From positions 1-46,668 of the forward strand of contig CALUOT010000016.1 of assembly GCA_944322355.1 (NCBI GenBank): a DNA stretch of 46,668 nucleotides, in the 5' to 3' direction. Under the pieces are notes generated by a model, which was given only the letters and a program-made list of their open reading frames with translations, was not told the origin of the DNA and did not search any database. Position numbers and translations under genes: made by a program. Positions 1-9,330 of the stretch are shown here, piece by piece. This stretch comes from an uncultured Bacteroides sp. GTDB lineage: Bacteria; Bacteroidota; Bacteroidia; Bacteroidales; Bacteroidaceae. How positions within the stretch are numbered: the stretch's first letter is position 1; each line of letters opens with the position of its first letter.

Positions 1-1731
1 GGCACCCTGAGCGAAGCAGCCGGCCTCTATGTAGGCATGGACCGCTTCGACGTGCGCGAACAGATTGAAAAAGACCTTGCCGCCGCCGGCCTGTTGGAGA
101 AGGTGGAGGCTTACACCAACAAGGTGGGCTTCTCCGAGCGTACCAACGTAGCCATCGAGCCGAAGCTCTCCATGCAGTGGTTCCTCAAGATGCAGCACTT
201 TGCCGACATGGCTCTGCCGCCCGTCATGAACGACGAACTGAAGTTCTATCCCGCGAAGTATAAGAATATCTACAAGAACTGGTTGGAGAACATCAAGGAC
301 TGGTGCATCAGCCGCCAGCTCTGGTGGGGACACCGCATCCCGGCCTACTTCTTGCCCGAAGGCGGATATGTGGTGGCCGAGACGCCCGAGAAGGCATTGG
401 AGCTGGCCAAGGAGAAGACCGGCAACGACGCCCTCACTGTGCAGGATTTGCGCCAGGATGAAGACTGCCTCGACACGTGGTTCTCTTCGTGGCTCTGGCC
501 CATCTCCCTCTTCGACGGCATCAACAACCCCGGCAACGAGGAAATCAAATACTACTATCCCACGAGCGACCTGGTGACCGCCCCGGACATCATCTTTTTC
601 TGGGTAGCCCGTATGATTATGGCCGGATACGAGTATATGGGCGATATGCCTTTCCGCAACGTCTATTTCACGGGTATTGTGCGTGACAAGTTGGGACGGA
701 AGATGTCCAAGTCGTTGGGTAATTCACCCGATCCCTTGGAACTGATTGACCGCTTTGGTGCAGACGGCGTGCGTATGGGTATGATGCTTTCTGCTCCAGC
801 CGGAAACGACATTCTTTTCGACGAAGCTTTGTGCGAACAGGGACGCAATTTCTGTAATAAGATTTGGAATGCGTTCCGTCTGATTAAAGGATGGCAGGTG
901 AGTGAGGAAGTGCCTGTACCCGAAGCTTCCACACTGGCTATGCAATGGTTTGATGCCAAGCAGAATGCCGTAGCCGTTGAAGTGGCTGACCTCTTTAGCA
1001 AATATCGTTTGAGTGAGGCACTGATGGCCGTCTACAAATTGTTCTGGGACGAATTCTCTTCCTGGTACCTGGAAATGATTAAGCCTGCTTACGGGCAACC
1101 CATCAGTAAAGAGGTGTACGACCGTACCATTGCTTTCTTTGACAATCTGCTGCATCTGTTGCATCCCTTTATGCCTTTTATTACGGAAGAGTTGTGGCAA
1201 CATCTGCAAGAACGTGGGGAAGGAGAGAGTCTGATGGTCAGCCCGATGCTTGTACCCGCTGCCTACGATGAGTCCTTGTTGCAACGCTTCGAAGGGGTGA
1301 AAGAGGTAATCAGTAACCTACGTTCCATTCGTTTGCAGAAGAACATTGCTCAAAAGGAAACTTTGGAGTTGCAGGTGGTAGGCGAGAATCCCGTAGCTGC
1401 CTTCCATGCTATATTAATAAAGATGTGTAATCTGTCCGCCATTCAGGAGGTAGCAACGAAGCCCGAAGGTGCAGCCTCGTTCATGGTCGGCACGACGGAA
1501 TATGCTGTTCCCTTAGGAAACCTGGTTGATGTGGAAGCTGAGATAGCCCGTATGGAAGCCGAATTGAAGCACAAGGAAGGTTTCTTGCAAGGAGTATTGA
1601 AGAAACTCTCGAACGAGAAGTTTGTCAATAATGCACCGGCTGCTGTCATTGAGTTGGAGCGTAAGAAACAGGCAGATGCCGAGCACATCATTCAGGCGTT
1701 GAAAGAAAGTATTGCTGCCCTGAAGCGTTGA
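1..1731 (+). CDS. valS: Valine--tRNA ligase, C-terminal part (5' end outside window)
   Basis: The reading frame is open from base 1, so the gene begins upstream; about 576 residues are present. Class I aminoacyl-tRNA synthetase that charges tRNA-Val in the cytoplasm. The KMSKS signature is at 700-714, within [10 protein letters not shown], followed by the anticodon-binding helical domain ([13 protein letters not shown] region). The last ~70 residues are charged and helical ([18 protein letters not shown]), the tRNA-binding coiled coil typical of ValRS. The HIGH motif must lie upstream. The 5' half visible here is more GC-rich than the 3' half. It ends into a strong inverted repeat shared with a convergent gene. 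Assignment is very secure. Confidence 0.97.
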   Translation, partial: GTLSEAAGLYVGMDRFDVREQIEKDLAAAGLLEKVEAYTNKVGFSERTNVAIEPKLSMQWFLKMQHFADMALPPVMNDELKFYPAKYKNIYKNWLENIKDWCISRQLWWGHRIPAYFLPEGGYVVAETPEKALELAKEKTGNDALTVQDLRQDEDCLDTWFSSWLWPISLFDGINNPGNEEIKYYYPTSDLVTAPDIIFFWVARMIMAGYEYMGDMPFRNVYFTGIVRDKLGRKMSKSLGNSPDPLELIDRFGADGVRMGMMLSAPAGNDILFDEALCEQGRNFCNKIWNAFRLIKGWQVSEEVPVPEASTLAMQWFDAKQNAVAVEVADLFSKYRLSEALMAVYKLFWDEFSSWYLEMIKPAYGQPISKEVYDRTIAFFDNLLHLLHPFMPFITEELWQHLQERGEGESLMVSPMLVPAAYDESLLQRFEGVKEVISNLRSIRLQKNIAQKETLELQVVGENPVAAFHAILIKMCNLSAIQEVATKPEGAASFMVGTTEYAVPLGNLVDVEAEIARMEAELKHKEGFLQGVLKKLSNEKFVNNAPAAVIELERKKQADAEHIIQALKESIAALKR

Positions 1732-1758
1732 TTCGGGTAAGTGATGATTCAATGAATA

Positions 1759-1794
1759 AAATAACGCGAGAGCCAAAAGGTTTTCGCGTTATTT
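1759..1794. terminator. Bidirectional hairpin terminator
   Basis: AAATAACGCGA (1759-1769) pairs perfectly with TCGCGTTATTT (1784-1794) around a 14-nt loop. The A-rich left flank and T-rich right arm let it work in both directions, as expected between the convergent valS and 1820-2269 genes. Confidence 0.8.
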
Positions 1795-1819
1795 GTATGT
1801 ATCATATATCGAGTTATCA

Positions 1820-2269
1820 TTATTTCTCCAATAAGTCTTTCAAGAAGGCATCCAGCTCTTCATCCAAGCCTTTCAGCAGTTCGTCGTTCACCATGAGCGT
1901 GTCATCGTCGATGAGGAGAAGCTCGGCCATGGTTTCCTTTTCTTCATCGACCAGCACGAACGAGTAGGGCTTCATGATGGAGGTAATGGCGTCGAATGTC
2001 CCTTTCTTCTTCAGTTTGTTGAGCAGGGTAGACAACTGTTCTTCCACTTCACCATCGAAGTTTTCGCCATCGTAGGCTGCCCATTCTTCGATGATGGCAG
2101 TGGACAGCTTCTCGTCGTCGTCATTATAGATGACCAGTTCGCCGGAACCTTGGTTGACTTGCAGGTGGAAGTCGGTGACGATGTTTTGTGTACTGTTGTC
2201 GCTGTACTTGCCGATGGCTTTCTTTACGGCAGTTTCCAGCTTGGAAAGTGATGATTGGCTAAGTTTCAT
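1820..2269 (-). CDS. Conserved acidic hypothetical protein
   Basis: 149 residues, no signal peptide or membrane segment, so probably cytoplasmic. It is strongly acidic, with DDD/EE clusters and a Leu/Glu-rich C-terminal helix (LLKGLDEELDAFLKDLLEK). I recognise no catalytic motif and do not assign a function; it resembles hypothetical proteins common in Bacteroides. It starts 13 bp after the stop of the DUF6340-type lipoprotein gene on the same strand, so the two are probably co-transcribed. Its 3' end faces valS across a shared terminator. Confidence 0.75.
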   Translation of the reverse strand: MKLSQSSLSKLETAVKKAIGKYSDNSTQNIVTDFHLQVNQGSGELVIYNDDDEKLSTAIIEEWAAYDGENFDGEVEEQLSTLLNKLKKKGTFDAITSIMKPYSFVLVDEEKETMAELLLIDDDTLMVNDELLKGLDEELDAFLKDLLEK

Positions 2270-2282
2270 AATCCGTATCTCT

Positions 2283-3383
2283 TTAATCGTTATTCATTCT
2301 GTTCATTTGCACCTTGAGGCGGACGAGGCTGTTCTTGCGTCCTTCCAACTCGTTCACGTAAGCGGTGGTCATAATGTAGTTGGGAACATCGGTAGCACGT
2401 ACTTGGTTGCTGTTTTGCTTCTGCTCGATGCCGTCCAAGACGTAGGCCACCTTCTGCGCTTCTACAGCCCAGTGATGAGCTTCTTCCATCTGGTCCTGCA
2501 TCTCGTAGCCCAAGGCGATGTTGTAGGCGGCATACATCTTCTTCTTGCCTTTCTTTTGCTCGTACTCTCGCTTCCACAGGGCGATGGCTTCGGCCCAGTT
2601 GCCTTCCTTGACATAGACAGCGGCATCGCGCATGTTCACCGTGCCGCCGGTGAAGAGGTAGCGGGGAGCCGTAGTCCAGTAGGGTAGCAGGTGCTTGACG
2701 GGGATGGTACCGGCAAATTCGGAGGCTTCTTTGATCAGGTCTTCTTCGCTGACTAGCTGGCCAAGGATGTCCTCGTCGACGCCGGCCTTGTCCCAAAAGA
2801 TGCTGTCGTTGCCGTGTATGGTGGCCATGGGGACGGAGCGGTTTGGGAGGTAGAGGCGTACGGTGGGATAGACTTTCACGTCGGCAGTGGCATAGAATCC
2901 GTTCCACTCGGGGACGTAGTCCAGCCGACGGACGGACTTCAACTGAAGGTTTTCGAGGGCGATGAGGATGTCCACTCCCAGGTCGTTCGTCAGTTGCCTG
3001 ACTTCTTCCTGAGCCAGGGTCGCTTCGCGCGGATGGACGTCGTGGCTGCGGAGGGCCGAGTCACAGATGACCACCAAGTCGAAGTAGTTCCGCTCGGCCA
3101 CAGCTTCGGCCAGGGCTTCGGTCGCTATCCGCGCGTCGCCGTTGTAGTAAGCCGTTTGCCGCGCCACTTCGGTCTCGCCTTTCGTCTCTTCCTCCTTGCT
3201 GGACACCAACTTGTTGTCCGGCACCTCGGGCATGTTGTTCACGATGGCCACCCGTTTCAGGTCGGCCGGAAAGCTGATTTCGGCCGGTATCAGGTAGTCG
3301 ATGGAGAGCTGCTCGACGCTTTGGCAGGCTTGCAGGCCGAAGAGTCCCGCCAGCAATGCACCATACAGGGTTCTTTTCTTCAT
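2283..3383 (-). CDS. DUF6340-type lipoprotein
   Basis: 366 residues. The N-terminus is a lipoprotein signal: KKR, a hydrophobic stretch, then LQAC with lipidated Cys20. The following segment (SIDYLIPAEISFPADLKRVAIVNN) matches my memory of the Bacteroidetes DUF6340 family, which has no known activity. The C-terminal third (about 250-340) looks like TPR helices (WAEAIALWKREYEQKK, AAYNIALGYEMQDQMEEAHHW). Probably periplasmic, anchored to the inner or outer membrane. First gene of a two-gene minus-strand operon, divergent from the transporter cluster. The family name is from recall; lipoprotein status is read directly. Confidence 0.75.
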   Translation of the reverse strand: MKKRTLYGALLAGLFGLQACQSVEQLSIDYLIPAEISFPADLKRVAIVNNMPEVPDNKLVSSKEEETKGETEVARQTAYYNGDARIATEALAEAVAERNYFDLVVICDSALRSHDVHPREATLAQEEVRQLTNDLGVDILIALENLQLKSVRRLDYVPEWNGFYATADVKVYPTVRLYLPNRSVPMATIHGNDSIFWDKAGVDEDILGQLVSEEDLIKEASEFAGTIPVKHLLPYWTTAPRYLFTGGTVNMRDAAVYVKEGNWAEAIALWKREYEQKKGKKKMYAAYNIALGYEMQDQMEEAHHWAVEAQKVAYVLDGIEQKQNSNQVRATDVPNYIMTTAYVNELEGRKNSLVRLKVQMNRMNND

Positions 3384-3405
3384 GTCGTTACTCGTTTAGT
3401 CAGGG

Positions 3406-3435
3406 CAAAAGTACACTTTTCACGGATAAAACAAA
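3406..3435 (-). promoter_or_regulatory. Bacteroides-type promoter for the DUF6340 operon
   Basis: On the minus strand TTTG (3435-3432) is followed after 18 nt by TACTTTTG (3413-3406), matching the -33 TTTG / -7 TAnnTTTG pattern. Transcription would start near 3400, about 17 nt before the ATG at 3383. Confidence 0.65.
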
Positions 3436-3618
3436 AGCCTCGGGGCATTTTATTTCGACTCGGCGTGCGCGGCCCTTTCATTCGCCCCTCGCCGGAATCC
3501 GCCTTCCCGGCGCCTGAGCCTGCCTGCCCGCCGGGGCGGATGCGGCAAGCCGAATGACTGGATGTAAACATATCGGAATACGCGCCTACACGCCGTCGGA
3601 AACGCACGTAGAGGCGGT

Positions 3619-3711
3619 TACAAACGGATGTACTTCCGGTTGCAAACGGAAGTACATTCATTTTTAACGGGAAGTACATCCGTTTTTAACGAGAAGTACA
3701 TCCGTTTTCAA
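3619..3711. repeat. 22-bp repeat array: three direct copies and one inverted copy
   Basis: AAGTACATYC cores start at 3650, 3672 and 3694, exactly 22 bp apart, with T-rich linkers (CGTTTTTAAC type). An inverted core (GGATGTACTT, 3627-3636) precedes them. The inverted copy and first direct copy form an 11-bp hairpin, 3628-3638 with 3647-3657, loop of 8 nt. It lies between the divergent promoters of the DUF6340 operon and the transporter cluster. Function unknown; it could be a protein-binding array. Confidence 0.75.
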
Positions 3712-3863
3712 ACCGATAAAAAAGGTTGAATTAATACATTTATTCACATTTCGGGACCGAAGGGGATGTGTCAGCAAATTTCAATCGTCGGGCCGATTCG
3801 GGAAGACCGAAGCCGGGAGAGCCGCGACGGGAGCCGCCGACCGATGGCCCGAAGCGGGGCGAA

Positions 3864-3881
3864 GTATCCGAAATCGTACAC
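3864..3881. promoter_or_regulatory. Second, weaker copy of the sigma-54 enhancer-like palindrome
   Basis: GTATCCGAAATCGTACAC differs at three positions from the 18-bp palindrome at 3883-3900 and lies exactly 19 bp upstream of it. Tandem sites are typical for oligomerising NtrC-family activators. Confidence 0.55.
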
Positions 3882-3882
3882 T

Positions 3883-3900
3883 GTGTCCGATATCGAACAC
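3883..3900. promoter_or_regulatory. Palindromic enhancer-like site (UAS) of the adaptor promoter
   Basis: GTGTCCGATATCGAACAC is palindromic except for one base pair. Essentially the same sequence stands at 13470-13487 before the ATPase gene, at nearly the same distance from a sigma-54 promoter (45 vs 44 bp to the GG). Its centre is about -80 from the predicted start. Confidence 0.75.
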
Positions 3901-3945
3901 CCTCGTTGGGGACGATTGGTCTAAGAATCAGTTGCTTACATTTTT

Positions 3946-3959
3946 GGCACGGATTTCGC
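3946..3959 (+). promoter_or_regulatory. Sigma-54 promoter of the adaptor operon
   Basis: TTGGCACGGATTTCGCT has the invariant GG (3946-3947), N10, GC (3958-3959) and matches the TGGCACG -24 block. The start would be near 3971, giving a 65-nt leader before the ATG at 4036. Confidence 0.8.
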
Positions 3960-3984
3960 TGTAATAGCGGTGGGGCGGAAGCGG

Positions 3985-4002
3985 GTGTTCGTTTTCGTCA
4001 CC
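3985..4002. promoter_or_regulatory. UAS-like site in the leader, about +15
   Basis: GTGTTCGTTTTCGTCACC keeps the left half of the enhancer palindrome and part of the right. It starts exactly 102 bp after the UAS at 3883, the same offset as the related palindrome at 13572-13589 after 13470. It can also fold (GGGTG with CACCC). Confidence 0.5.
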
Positions 4003-4035
4003 CCGTGAAGTGTGATAACATAAAACTTATAGACT

Positions 4036-5286
4036 ATGGATAGAGAAATACCGAAAGAAGTGCGCCGCAAGGAGCGCAACAAGAAACTGATTCGCTACGG
4101 TTCAGTGGCCGTAGTCGGTGTGGTCATCATCAGCGTACTCATCTCGCTGATGCGGACGGGCGTGAAGGAGAAGGACGTCGTGTTCTCCACCGTGGACCAG
4201 GGTACCATCGAAGTCAGCGTCAGTGCATCGGGCAAGGTGGTGCCTGCGTTCGAGGAAATCATCAACTCGCCCATCAACACGCGCATCCTCGAAGTGTACC
4301 GCAAAGGCGGCGACAGTGTCGATGTAGGCACCCCCATCTTGAAGCTGGACTTGCAAAGCACGGAGACCGAATACAAGAAGCTATTGGACGAGGAACAGAT
4401 GAAGAACTACCAGCTGCTGCAGCTACAGGTGAACAACGAGACGCGCCTGAAAGACCTGGCCATGCAGCTCAAGGTGAAGGAGATGAACCTGAACCGCATG
4501 CGGGTGGAACTGCGCAACGAGCGCTACTTGGACAGCATCGGTTCGGGGACGACGGACAAGGTGCGTCAGGCCGAACTGAGTGTCAACGTGGCCCAGCTGG
4601 AGTTGGAGCAACTACAGCAGCAGTACGAGAACGAACAGGAAGTCCTCGCCGCCGACTATAAGGTAAAGGAGCTCGAACTAAGCATCTTCCGGAAGAGTCT
4701 GGCAGAGACGAAGCGCACGCTGGACGATGCCCAGGTACGCTCTCCGCGCAAGGCGATACTGACCTACATCAACAACCAGATAGGGCAGCAAGTCTCTCAA
4801 GGCGAGCAGATAGCCATCATCTCCGACCTGAGCCACTTCAAGGTGGAGGGTGAGATAGCCGATACGTATGGCGACCGCGTGGCTGCCGGGGGTAAGGCCA
4901 TCGTCAAGATAGGTAGCGAGAAGCTGGAAGGAACCGTCAGCTCGGTCACACCGCTCTCGAAGAACGGCGTCATCTCCTTCACCGTGCAGCTGCTGGACGA
5001 CAGCCACCGCCGCCTGCGCTCCGGGCTGAAGACCGACGTCTACGTGATGAACGCCGTGAAAGAGGACGTCATGCGCCTCGCGAACGCTAGTTACTACGTG
5101 GGACGCGGCGAGTACGAGCTATTCGTCCGTACGGCCGACGACGAGCTGACCAAGCGCAAGGTACAGCTGGGGGACAGCAACTTCGAGTACGTCGAAGTGG
5201 TCAGCGGGCTGGAGCCGGGCGACCAAGTCATCGTCAGCGATATGAGCAACTATAAGAACAAGAACAAACTAAAGCTGAAGAAGTGA
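4036..5286 (+). CDS. Periplasmic adaptor (HlyD/MacA-type membrane fusion protein)
   Basis: 416 residues. A single N-terminal membrane anchor (about 21-38, YGSVAVVGVVIISVLISL) is followed by a lipoyl-like half-motif (SGKVVPAFEEIINSPI), a long helical hairpin rich in Gln/Glu/Leu (about 105-235), the second lipoyl half (IGQQVSQGEQIAIISDL), a beta-barrel domain (VEGEIADTYGDRVAAGGKA) and a membrane-proximal domain (VVSGLEPGDQVIVSD). Such adaptors link inner-membrane ABC transporters to an outer-membrane channel. It is the only adaptor here and heads the first half of the cluster under a sigma-54 promoter. Its TGA shares one base with the ATG of the next permease, implying tight coupling. No TolC-type gene is present. 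Confidence 0.9.
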   Translation: MDREIPKEVRRKERNKKLIRYGSVAVVGVVIISVLISLMRTGVKEKDVVFSTVDQGTIEVSVSASGKVVPAFEEIINSPINTRILEVYRKGGDSVDVGTPILKLDLQSTETEYKKLLDEEQMKNYQLLQLQVNNETRLKDLAMQLKVKEMNLNRMRVELRNERYLDSIGSGTTDKVRQAELSVNVAQLELEQLQQQYENEQEVLAADYKVKELELSIFRKSLAETKRTLDDAQVRSPRKAILTYINNQIGQQVSQGEQIAIISDLSHFKVEGEIADTYGDRVAAGGKAIVKIGSEKLEGTVSSVTPLSKNGVISFTVQLLDDSHRRLRSGLKTDVYVMNAVKEDVMRLANASYYVGRGEYELFVRTADDELTKRKVQLGDSNFEYVEVVSGLEPGDQVIVSDMSNYKNKNKLKLKK

Positions 5287-6623
5287 TGCTGACCCTTTAC
5301 CTGAAACAAGCCTGGGAGTTGCTCCGGCAGAACCGACTCTTCTCCACGATCTACATCGTGGGTACCGGGCTGGCCATCGCCATGACCATGGTCGTCTCCG
5401 TGGTCTACTACGTCAAGTTGGCGCCCGTCTACCCCGAGGTGAACCGGGGACGGACGTTCTACCTCACCTCGGCCCAATTTGAACAACGTGCCGGCGGGAG
5501 CAACGGTCAGACCGGAATGTCCAGTTGGAGCTACGGCTATTCCTATCGCGCCCTGCAAGAGTGGTTCTACCCCTTGCGCCATGCCGAAGCCGTATCGGCC
5601 TCCAGCTACAGCGGACTGGGACGCACCTTCGTACAGATGGCCGACGGAAGCGGGGACATCAGCGTCAGCGTCCGCCTCACCGACCCCGCTTTCTTCCGCG
5701 TCTATGCCTTCCGCTTTACGGAGGGAAGCGCCTTCACCGAAGCAGACTTGCAGAGCGGCATTCCGGTCGCCGTACTGACGAGCGACTTGGCACGCCGGAT
5801 ATTCGGCACAGCGGATGGGGTAGTGGGGCGTTCCTTCCGACTGAACTTTCACGAATACCGCGTGAAGGGCGTGGTTCGGGCCGCGAGCCAGTTGACATCC
5901 CAGTCGTTTGCCGACCTCTACCTGCCTTACAGCATCTCCGCGGACTATCGCGAAGCAGCTTATCCCGAAGTGCCCTACTGCGGTCCGTACCGTCTGACGC
6001 TGGTGGCCCGCGACACACCCGGTGCGGCCGATTCTCTGCAAGCCGAGGTACGCGACATCTTCCGCCGTTACAACTTGGAACACGAGGCGGAGAACCTGAA
6101 AATCCTGACGGGTGAGCAACCTTTGTCCCACACCGCGCGCACGCTGATGAGTGCTGCCGGAAGCCAAGGCGACAAGTGGCGCACCATCCGCCATTTCTTC
6201 ATCGTGCTGTTGGTGCTGCTGCTGGTGCCCGCCCTCAACCTGAGCGGACTGATAGCCAGCCGCATGGAAAGCCGCCTGCCCGAGATGGGGGTACGGAAGA
6301 CCTTCGGCGCAGGCCGCAGCGTGCTGCTCCGGCAAGTGATGTGGGAGAATCTGCTACTCACCCTGATGGGCGGCTGCCTGGGTCTGCTGCTGGCATGGAC
6401 GTGCCTCTACTTGGGGCGCAGCTGGGTGTTCACGCTGCTGGACAGCTATGCACGCACGGTCGATGTGGCCACTACCTACGTGTCGGGCGAGATGCTCTTT
6501 GCCCCGTTGGTTTTTCTCATGGCCTTGCTGCTCTGCCTCGTGCTCAACCTGCTGTCGGCTTTGCTGCCTGCGTGGCTCTCTTTGCGTCAGCCCATCGTCC
6601 GTTCTCTCTTTGAAAAACGATAG
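5286..6623 (+). CDS. ABC transporter permease A1 (MacB/FtsX-like, type A)
   Basis: 445 residues. The ATG at 5286 overlaps the adaptor stop (TGATG); an upstream in-frame GTG at 5283 is less likely. Layout: cytoplasmic amphipathic start (LYLKQAWELLRQN), TM1 about 19-43, a large periplasmic MacB_PCD-like domain, then three TMs (about 302-322, 350-375, 405-430) with the FtsX coupling segment EMGVRKTFGAGRS. The type A C-terminus is LLSALLPAWLSLRQP. It is closest to A3 at 10833 (shared YYVKLAPVYPE and ENLLLTL segments), which points to duplication. It probably forms a heterodimer with B1 downstream. It has no ATPase domain, so it must borrow one. Confidence 0.9.
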   Translation: MLTLYLKQAWELLRQNRLFSTIYIVGTGLAIAMTMVVSVVYYVKLAPVYPEVNRGRTFYLTSAQFEQRAGGSNGQTGMSSWSYGYSYRALQEWFYPLRHAEAVSASSYSGLGRTFVQMADGSGDISVSVRLTDPAFFRVYAFRFTEGSAFTEADLQSGIPVAVLTSDLARRIFGTADGVVGRSFRLNFHEYRVKGVVRAASQLTSQSFADLYLPYSISADYREAAYPEVPYCGPYRLTLVARDTPGAADSLQAEVRDIFRRYNLEHEAENLKILTGEQPLSHTARTLMSAAGSQGDKWRTIRHFFIVLLVLLLVPALNLSGLIASRMESRLPEMGVRKTFGAGRSVLLRQVMWENLLLTLMGGCLGLLLAWTCLYLGRSWVFTLLDSYARTVDVATTYVSGEMLFAPLVFLMALLLCLVLNLLSALLPAWLSLRQPIVRSLFEKR

Positions 6624-6687
6624 ATGAAAGTCCGCGGTCCCGCGCTTATTGATTTTAGTTCGCAACCCTTATATATTAATATGGTAT

Positions 6688-7989
6688 ATGATAAAACTGA
6701 TTGTTAAAAACCTGTGGTCTCGTCGGCGGCGCAACGCGTGGCTGCTGGCCGAGCTGGTGCTCGTTTGCATCGTTTCCTGGACTATCTTCGACCCCGTTGC
6801 CGTAGCCGTGCACGACCGTCGCATCCCCTTGGGCTACGATGCCGACCGCCTGTGCATCGTCTACTTCAACATGCTGCAGCCGGGCACGCCCGGTTACGAC
6901 CCCGCTGCCTCCGACTCGGCCCGGCTGATGGACTCCTACCTGGGCCTGCTGCAACGCCTTCGTCAGCATCCGGACATCGAGCACGCCACGGCGCTGCTGG
7001 GCTGGCTCTATCCCAACTCATCGGGTGTGGGCGAAAGGTCGATGACGGCGGAGGGCGACTCGATGGGAGTGAGCTACAACTATGTCGAATTCCTCCCGCA
7101 TACGGGCTTCTTCGAGACGTACGGTTTCGAGAGCAGCGAGGGCCTCTCTCCCGAAGCGTTGTCCGACTACCCTTTCCGGGAGAATGATATGGTAGTGACC
7201 GAAGACCTGCTACAGTTGGCCTTTGGCGACAGCCGCCTTGCCGGAAAGCGGTTCATCGAGGCATGGAACGGCTCGGACACGACGTGGGTCAACCTCATCG
7301 GTACCGTACGCCCTTTCAAGCTGCACAGCAATTGGCAACCCCTGCCCGTGGCCTTCGTGCCGCAGGTACATGTCGACGTGGCACGCTACTTTCCCCACTT
7401 CGTGCAGATGCTGGTTCGCCTCCGCGAGGATGTCAGCGTAGAGCACTTCCTCCACGACTTCCATCCCTGGATGATACAGCACCTGCGTGCCGGCAATCTG
7501 TATGCCAACAAGGTAGAGACGTACAACGACATGCTGGCTACGAGCGAATACAGCACTACAACCGCACTGGTGAGGCGTAACGCCAGTATGGCCGTGTTCT
7601 TCTTGGTGAACCTCTGCCTGGGCGTGGCCGGCACCTTCTGGCTACAGACCCGTTCGCGTCGCGAAGAAGTCGGCATTCTGCTTACTTTTGGTGGCACACC
7701 GCGTTTGGTACGCTTGATGCTCATGGGCGAGGGATTCATACTGACCACCTTGGCTACGGCCGTTGGCTGCTTCCTCTACTTGCAGTACGCCTTAAGCGAG
7801 GGACTGGCGCGGGGATTCACGAATGGCGACGTGGCACAGACGTACTGGGTGACGGACTTCCGGCTGCACTTCCTGCTGGTGTCTGCCCTGGTGTATGGCG
7901 TACTATTGGCAGTAGTGCTTATCGGCGTTTACCTGCCCGCCCGTTCCATCAGCCGCGTACCGCCCACCGAAGCCCTCCGTGACGAATAG
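6688..7989 (+). CDS. ABC transporter permease B1 (MacB/FtsX-like, type B)
   Basis: 433 residues. I choose ATG 6688 (MIKLIVKNLWSRRRRN) because type B members all start this way; an in-frame TTG at 6649 would add 13 implausible residues. A basic RRRR segment precedes TM1 (NAWLLAELVLVCIVSW). A periplasmic domain follows, then the FtsX core with coupling segment REEVGILLTFGGTPR and three TMs. It ends PPTEALRDE, the usual MacB-type tail. It follows A1 by 64 nt. Nearest relative in the window is B3 (shared IPLGYDADRLC and HPD motifs). Confidence 0.9.
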   Translation: MIKLIVKNLWSRRRRNAWLLAELVLVCIVSWTIFDPVAVAVHDRRIPLGYDADRLCIVYFNMLQPGTPGYDPAASDSARLMDSYLGLLQRLRQHPDIEHATALLGWLYPNSSGVGERSMTAEGDSMGVSYNYVEFLPHTGFFETYGFESSEGLSPEALSDYPFRENDMVVTEDLLQLAFGDSRLAGKRFIEAWNGSDTTWVNLIGTVRPFKLHSNWQPLPVAFVPQVHVDVARYFPHFVQMLVRLREDVSVEHFLHDFHPWMIQHLRAGNLYANKVETYNDMLATSEYSTTTALVRRNASMAVFFLVNLCLGVAGTFWLQTRSRREEVGILLTFGGTPRLVRLMLMGEGFILTTLATAVGCFLYLQYALSEGLARGFTNGDVAQTYWVTDFRLHFLLVSALVYGVLLAVVLIGVYLPARSISRVPPTEALRDE

Positions 7990-8026
7990 ACTTCCATGTA
8001 ACAGACGAATAAATAGTGACAATACG

Positions 8027-9322
8027 ATGATACAGATTTACTTCAAACAAGCCTGGGAGGTGATGCGACGCAGTCCGCTGTTCTCCTCCATCTATGTAGT
8101 GGGTACCGGGCTATCCATCGCGCTGACGATGACGCTGTTCATTATCTTCTACGTCAAGACAGCCCCCGTTTATCCCGAATACAACCGCGACCGGACGCTG
8201 GTGGTCCGCTATGTCAAGACCTTCCCGTCTCAGCGGCCGGAAAATTGGAACGCCGGGATGGTAGGTCCGAGGCTAGTCGAGTTGGCCGACAGTCTGCCCC
8301 ATGTGACAGACGTGGCTGCAATCCTGATTACCAGTCCGGACGGAAACTTTGTGGCGCTGCCTGGGCAGAAGCAAGCTTTCGATGTGCGTTTGCTTTACGT
8401 CAATTCCGCCTTCTGGCGCGTCTTCACTCCCCGCTTCCTCAGCGGGAAACCCTTGACCGAGGCCGACGAGAAGGCACGCAGTCATACAGCCGTCATCAGC
8501 GAGAGTCTGGCGCGTCGGCTTTTTGCTTCGACTGACGTAGCCGGGCAGACGTTCCTCTACCGGGGCAATCCGTATACGGTATCCGGCGTCGTGCAGGACG
8601 TGTCCTCTGCCACTCCCAATGTGGTGGCCGACCTTTGGGTACCCCTCACGCTGGAGCCTTTGGCCAACTATCATAACCCGAACTCCGAGCTGCTGGGCAA
8701 CCTCACTTGTTTCCTGCTGGTGGACGATGACGCGAACAAGGAGCGGGTGAAAGAGGCCCTATGCGATGCCGTCCGCCGCTATGATGCCGGTCGCGAATAC
8801 ACGAACGACCTGATGGGTCAGCCCGATGAGGCAGCTCTCTCGTCCTTCCGCACGGATGCTGTCAACGCGCCGGACTTGGGAGGCTTGTTTCGCTCGCTGC
8901 TCTACATCGTGCTGGCCTTGCTCTTCATCCCCGCCATCAACCTGAGTGGCATGATTGCGAGCCGGATGGACCGTCGCACGGCCGAGTTGGGTATCCGCAA
9001 GGCATACGGAGCCACGCGCCGCACGCTGCTGGGGCAAGTGCTGTGTGAGAACCTGCTGCTGACCCTCCTGGGCGCTGTGGCGGGGTTGCTGTTCTGCTAC
9101 CTCATCGTCCTCACTTCCGGCTCGTGGATACTGACGCTGTTCGATGCCGAGGTAGACATCAACCTACCTGTGCCCTTCCTGACGATGGAGATGCTGTTCA
9201 ACCCGTGGGTATTCCTCTGTGCCTTCGGGCTTTGCCTGGTGCTCAATGTGGTGTCGGCCTTGCTGCCCGCCTGGATGGGGCTTCGCCACACCATTGTGCA
9301 GGAACTATATACCAAACGATAA
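8027..9322 (+). CDS. ABC transporter permease A2 (MacB/FtsX-like, type A)
   Basis: 431 residues from ATG 8027 (MIQIYFKQAWEVMRRSP); the frame is open further upstream into B1 but that extension has no type A character. TM1 (SSIYVVGTGLSIALTM) carries the VGTG motif shared by all intact type A proteins. The FtsX part has SRMDRRTAELGIRKAYGATRR and ends LLPAWMGLRHTIVQ. It is more divergent from A1 and A3 than those are from each other. The gap of 104 bp to B2 holds an inverted repeat. Confidence 0.9.
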   Translation: MIQIYFKQAWEVMRRSPLFSSIYVVGTGLSIALTMTLFIIFYVKTAPVYPEYNRDRTLVVRYVKTFPSQRPENWNAGMVGPRLVELADSLPHVTDVAAILITSPDGNFVALPGQKQAFDVRLLYVNSAFWRVFTPRFLSGKPLTEADEKARSHTAVISESLARRLFASTDVAGQTFLYRGNPYTVSGVVQDVSSATPNVVADLWVPLTLEPLANYHNPNSELLGNLTCFLLVDDDANKERVKEALCDAVRRYDAGREYTNDLMGQPDEAALSSFRTDAVNAPDLGGLFRSLLYIVLALLFIPAINLSGMIASRMDRRTAELGIRKAYGATRRTLLGQVLCENLLLTLLGAVAGLLFCYLIVLTSGSWILTLFDAEVDINLPVPFLTMEMLFNPWVFLCAFGLCLVLNVVSALLPAWMGLRHTIVQELYTKR

Positions 9323-9330
9323 CAATTCAA

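Noticed and set aside
3380-3679. Open frame of 99 codons on the minus strand upstream of the DUF6340-type gene
   Set aside because: It overlaps the 22-bp array and the promoter of that gene; composition is not protein-like.
3768-4043. Open frame of 91 codons on the plus strand before the adaptor gene
   Set aside because: It runs through the enhancer sites and the sigma-54 promoter, has no recognisable protein pattern and overlaps the adaptor start.
5786-5810. Third sigma-54 element (TTGGCACGCC inside A1)
   Set aside because: The GC at -12 is missing at the required distance and it lies inside a coding region without a nearby gene start.
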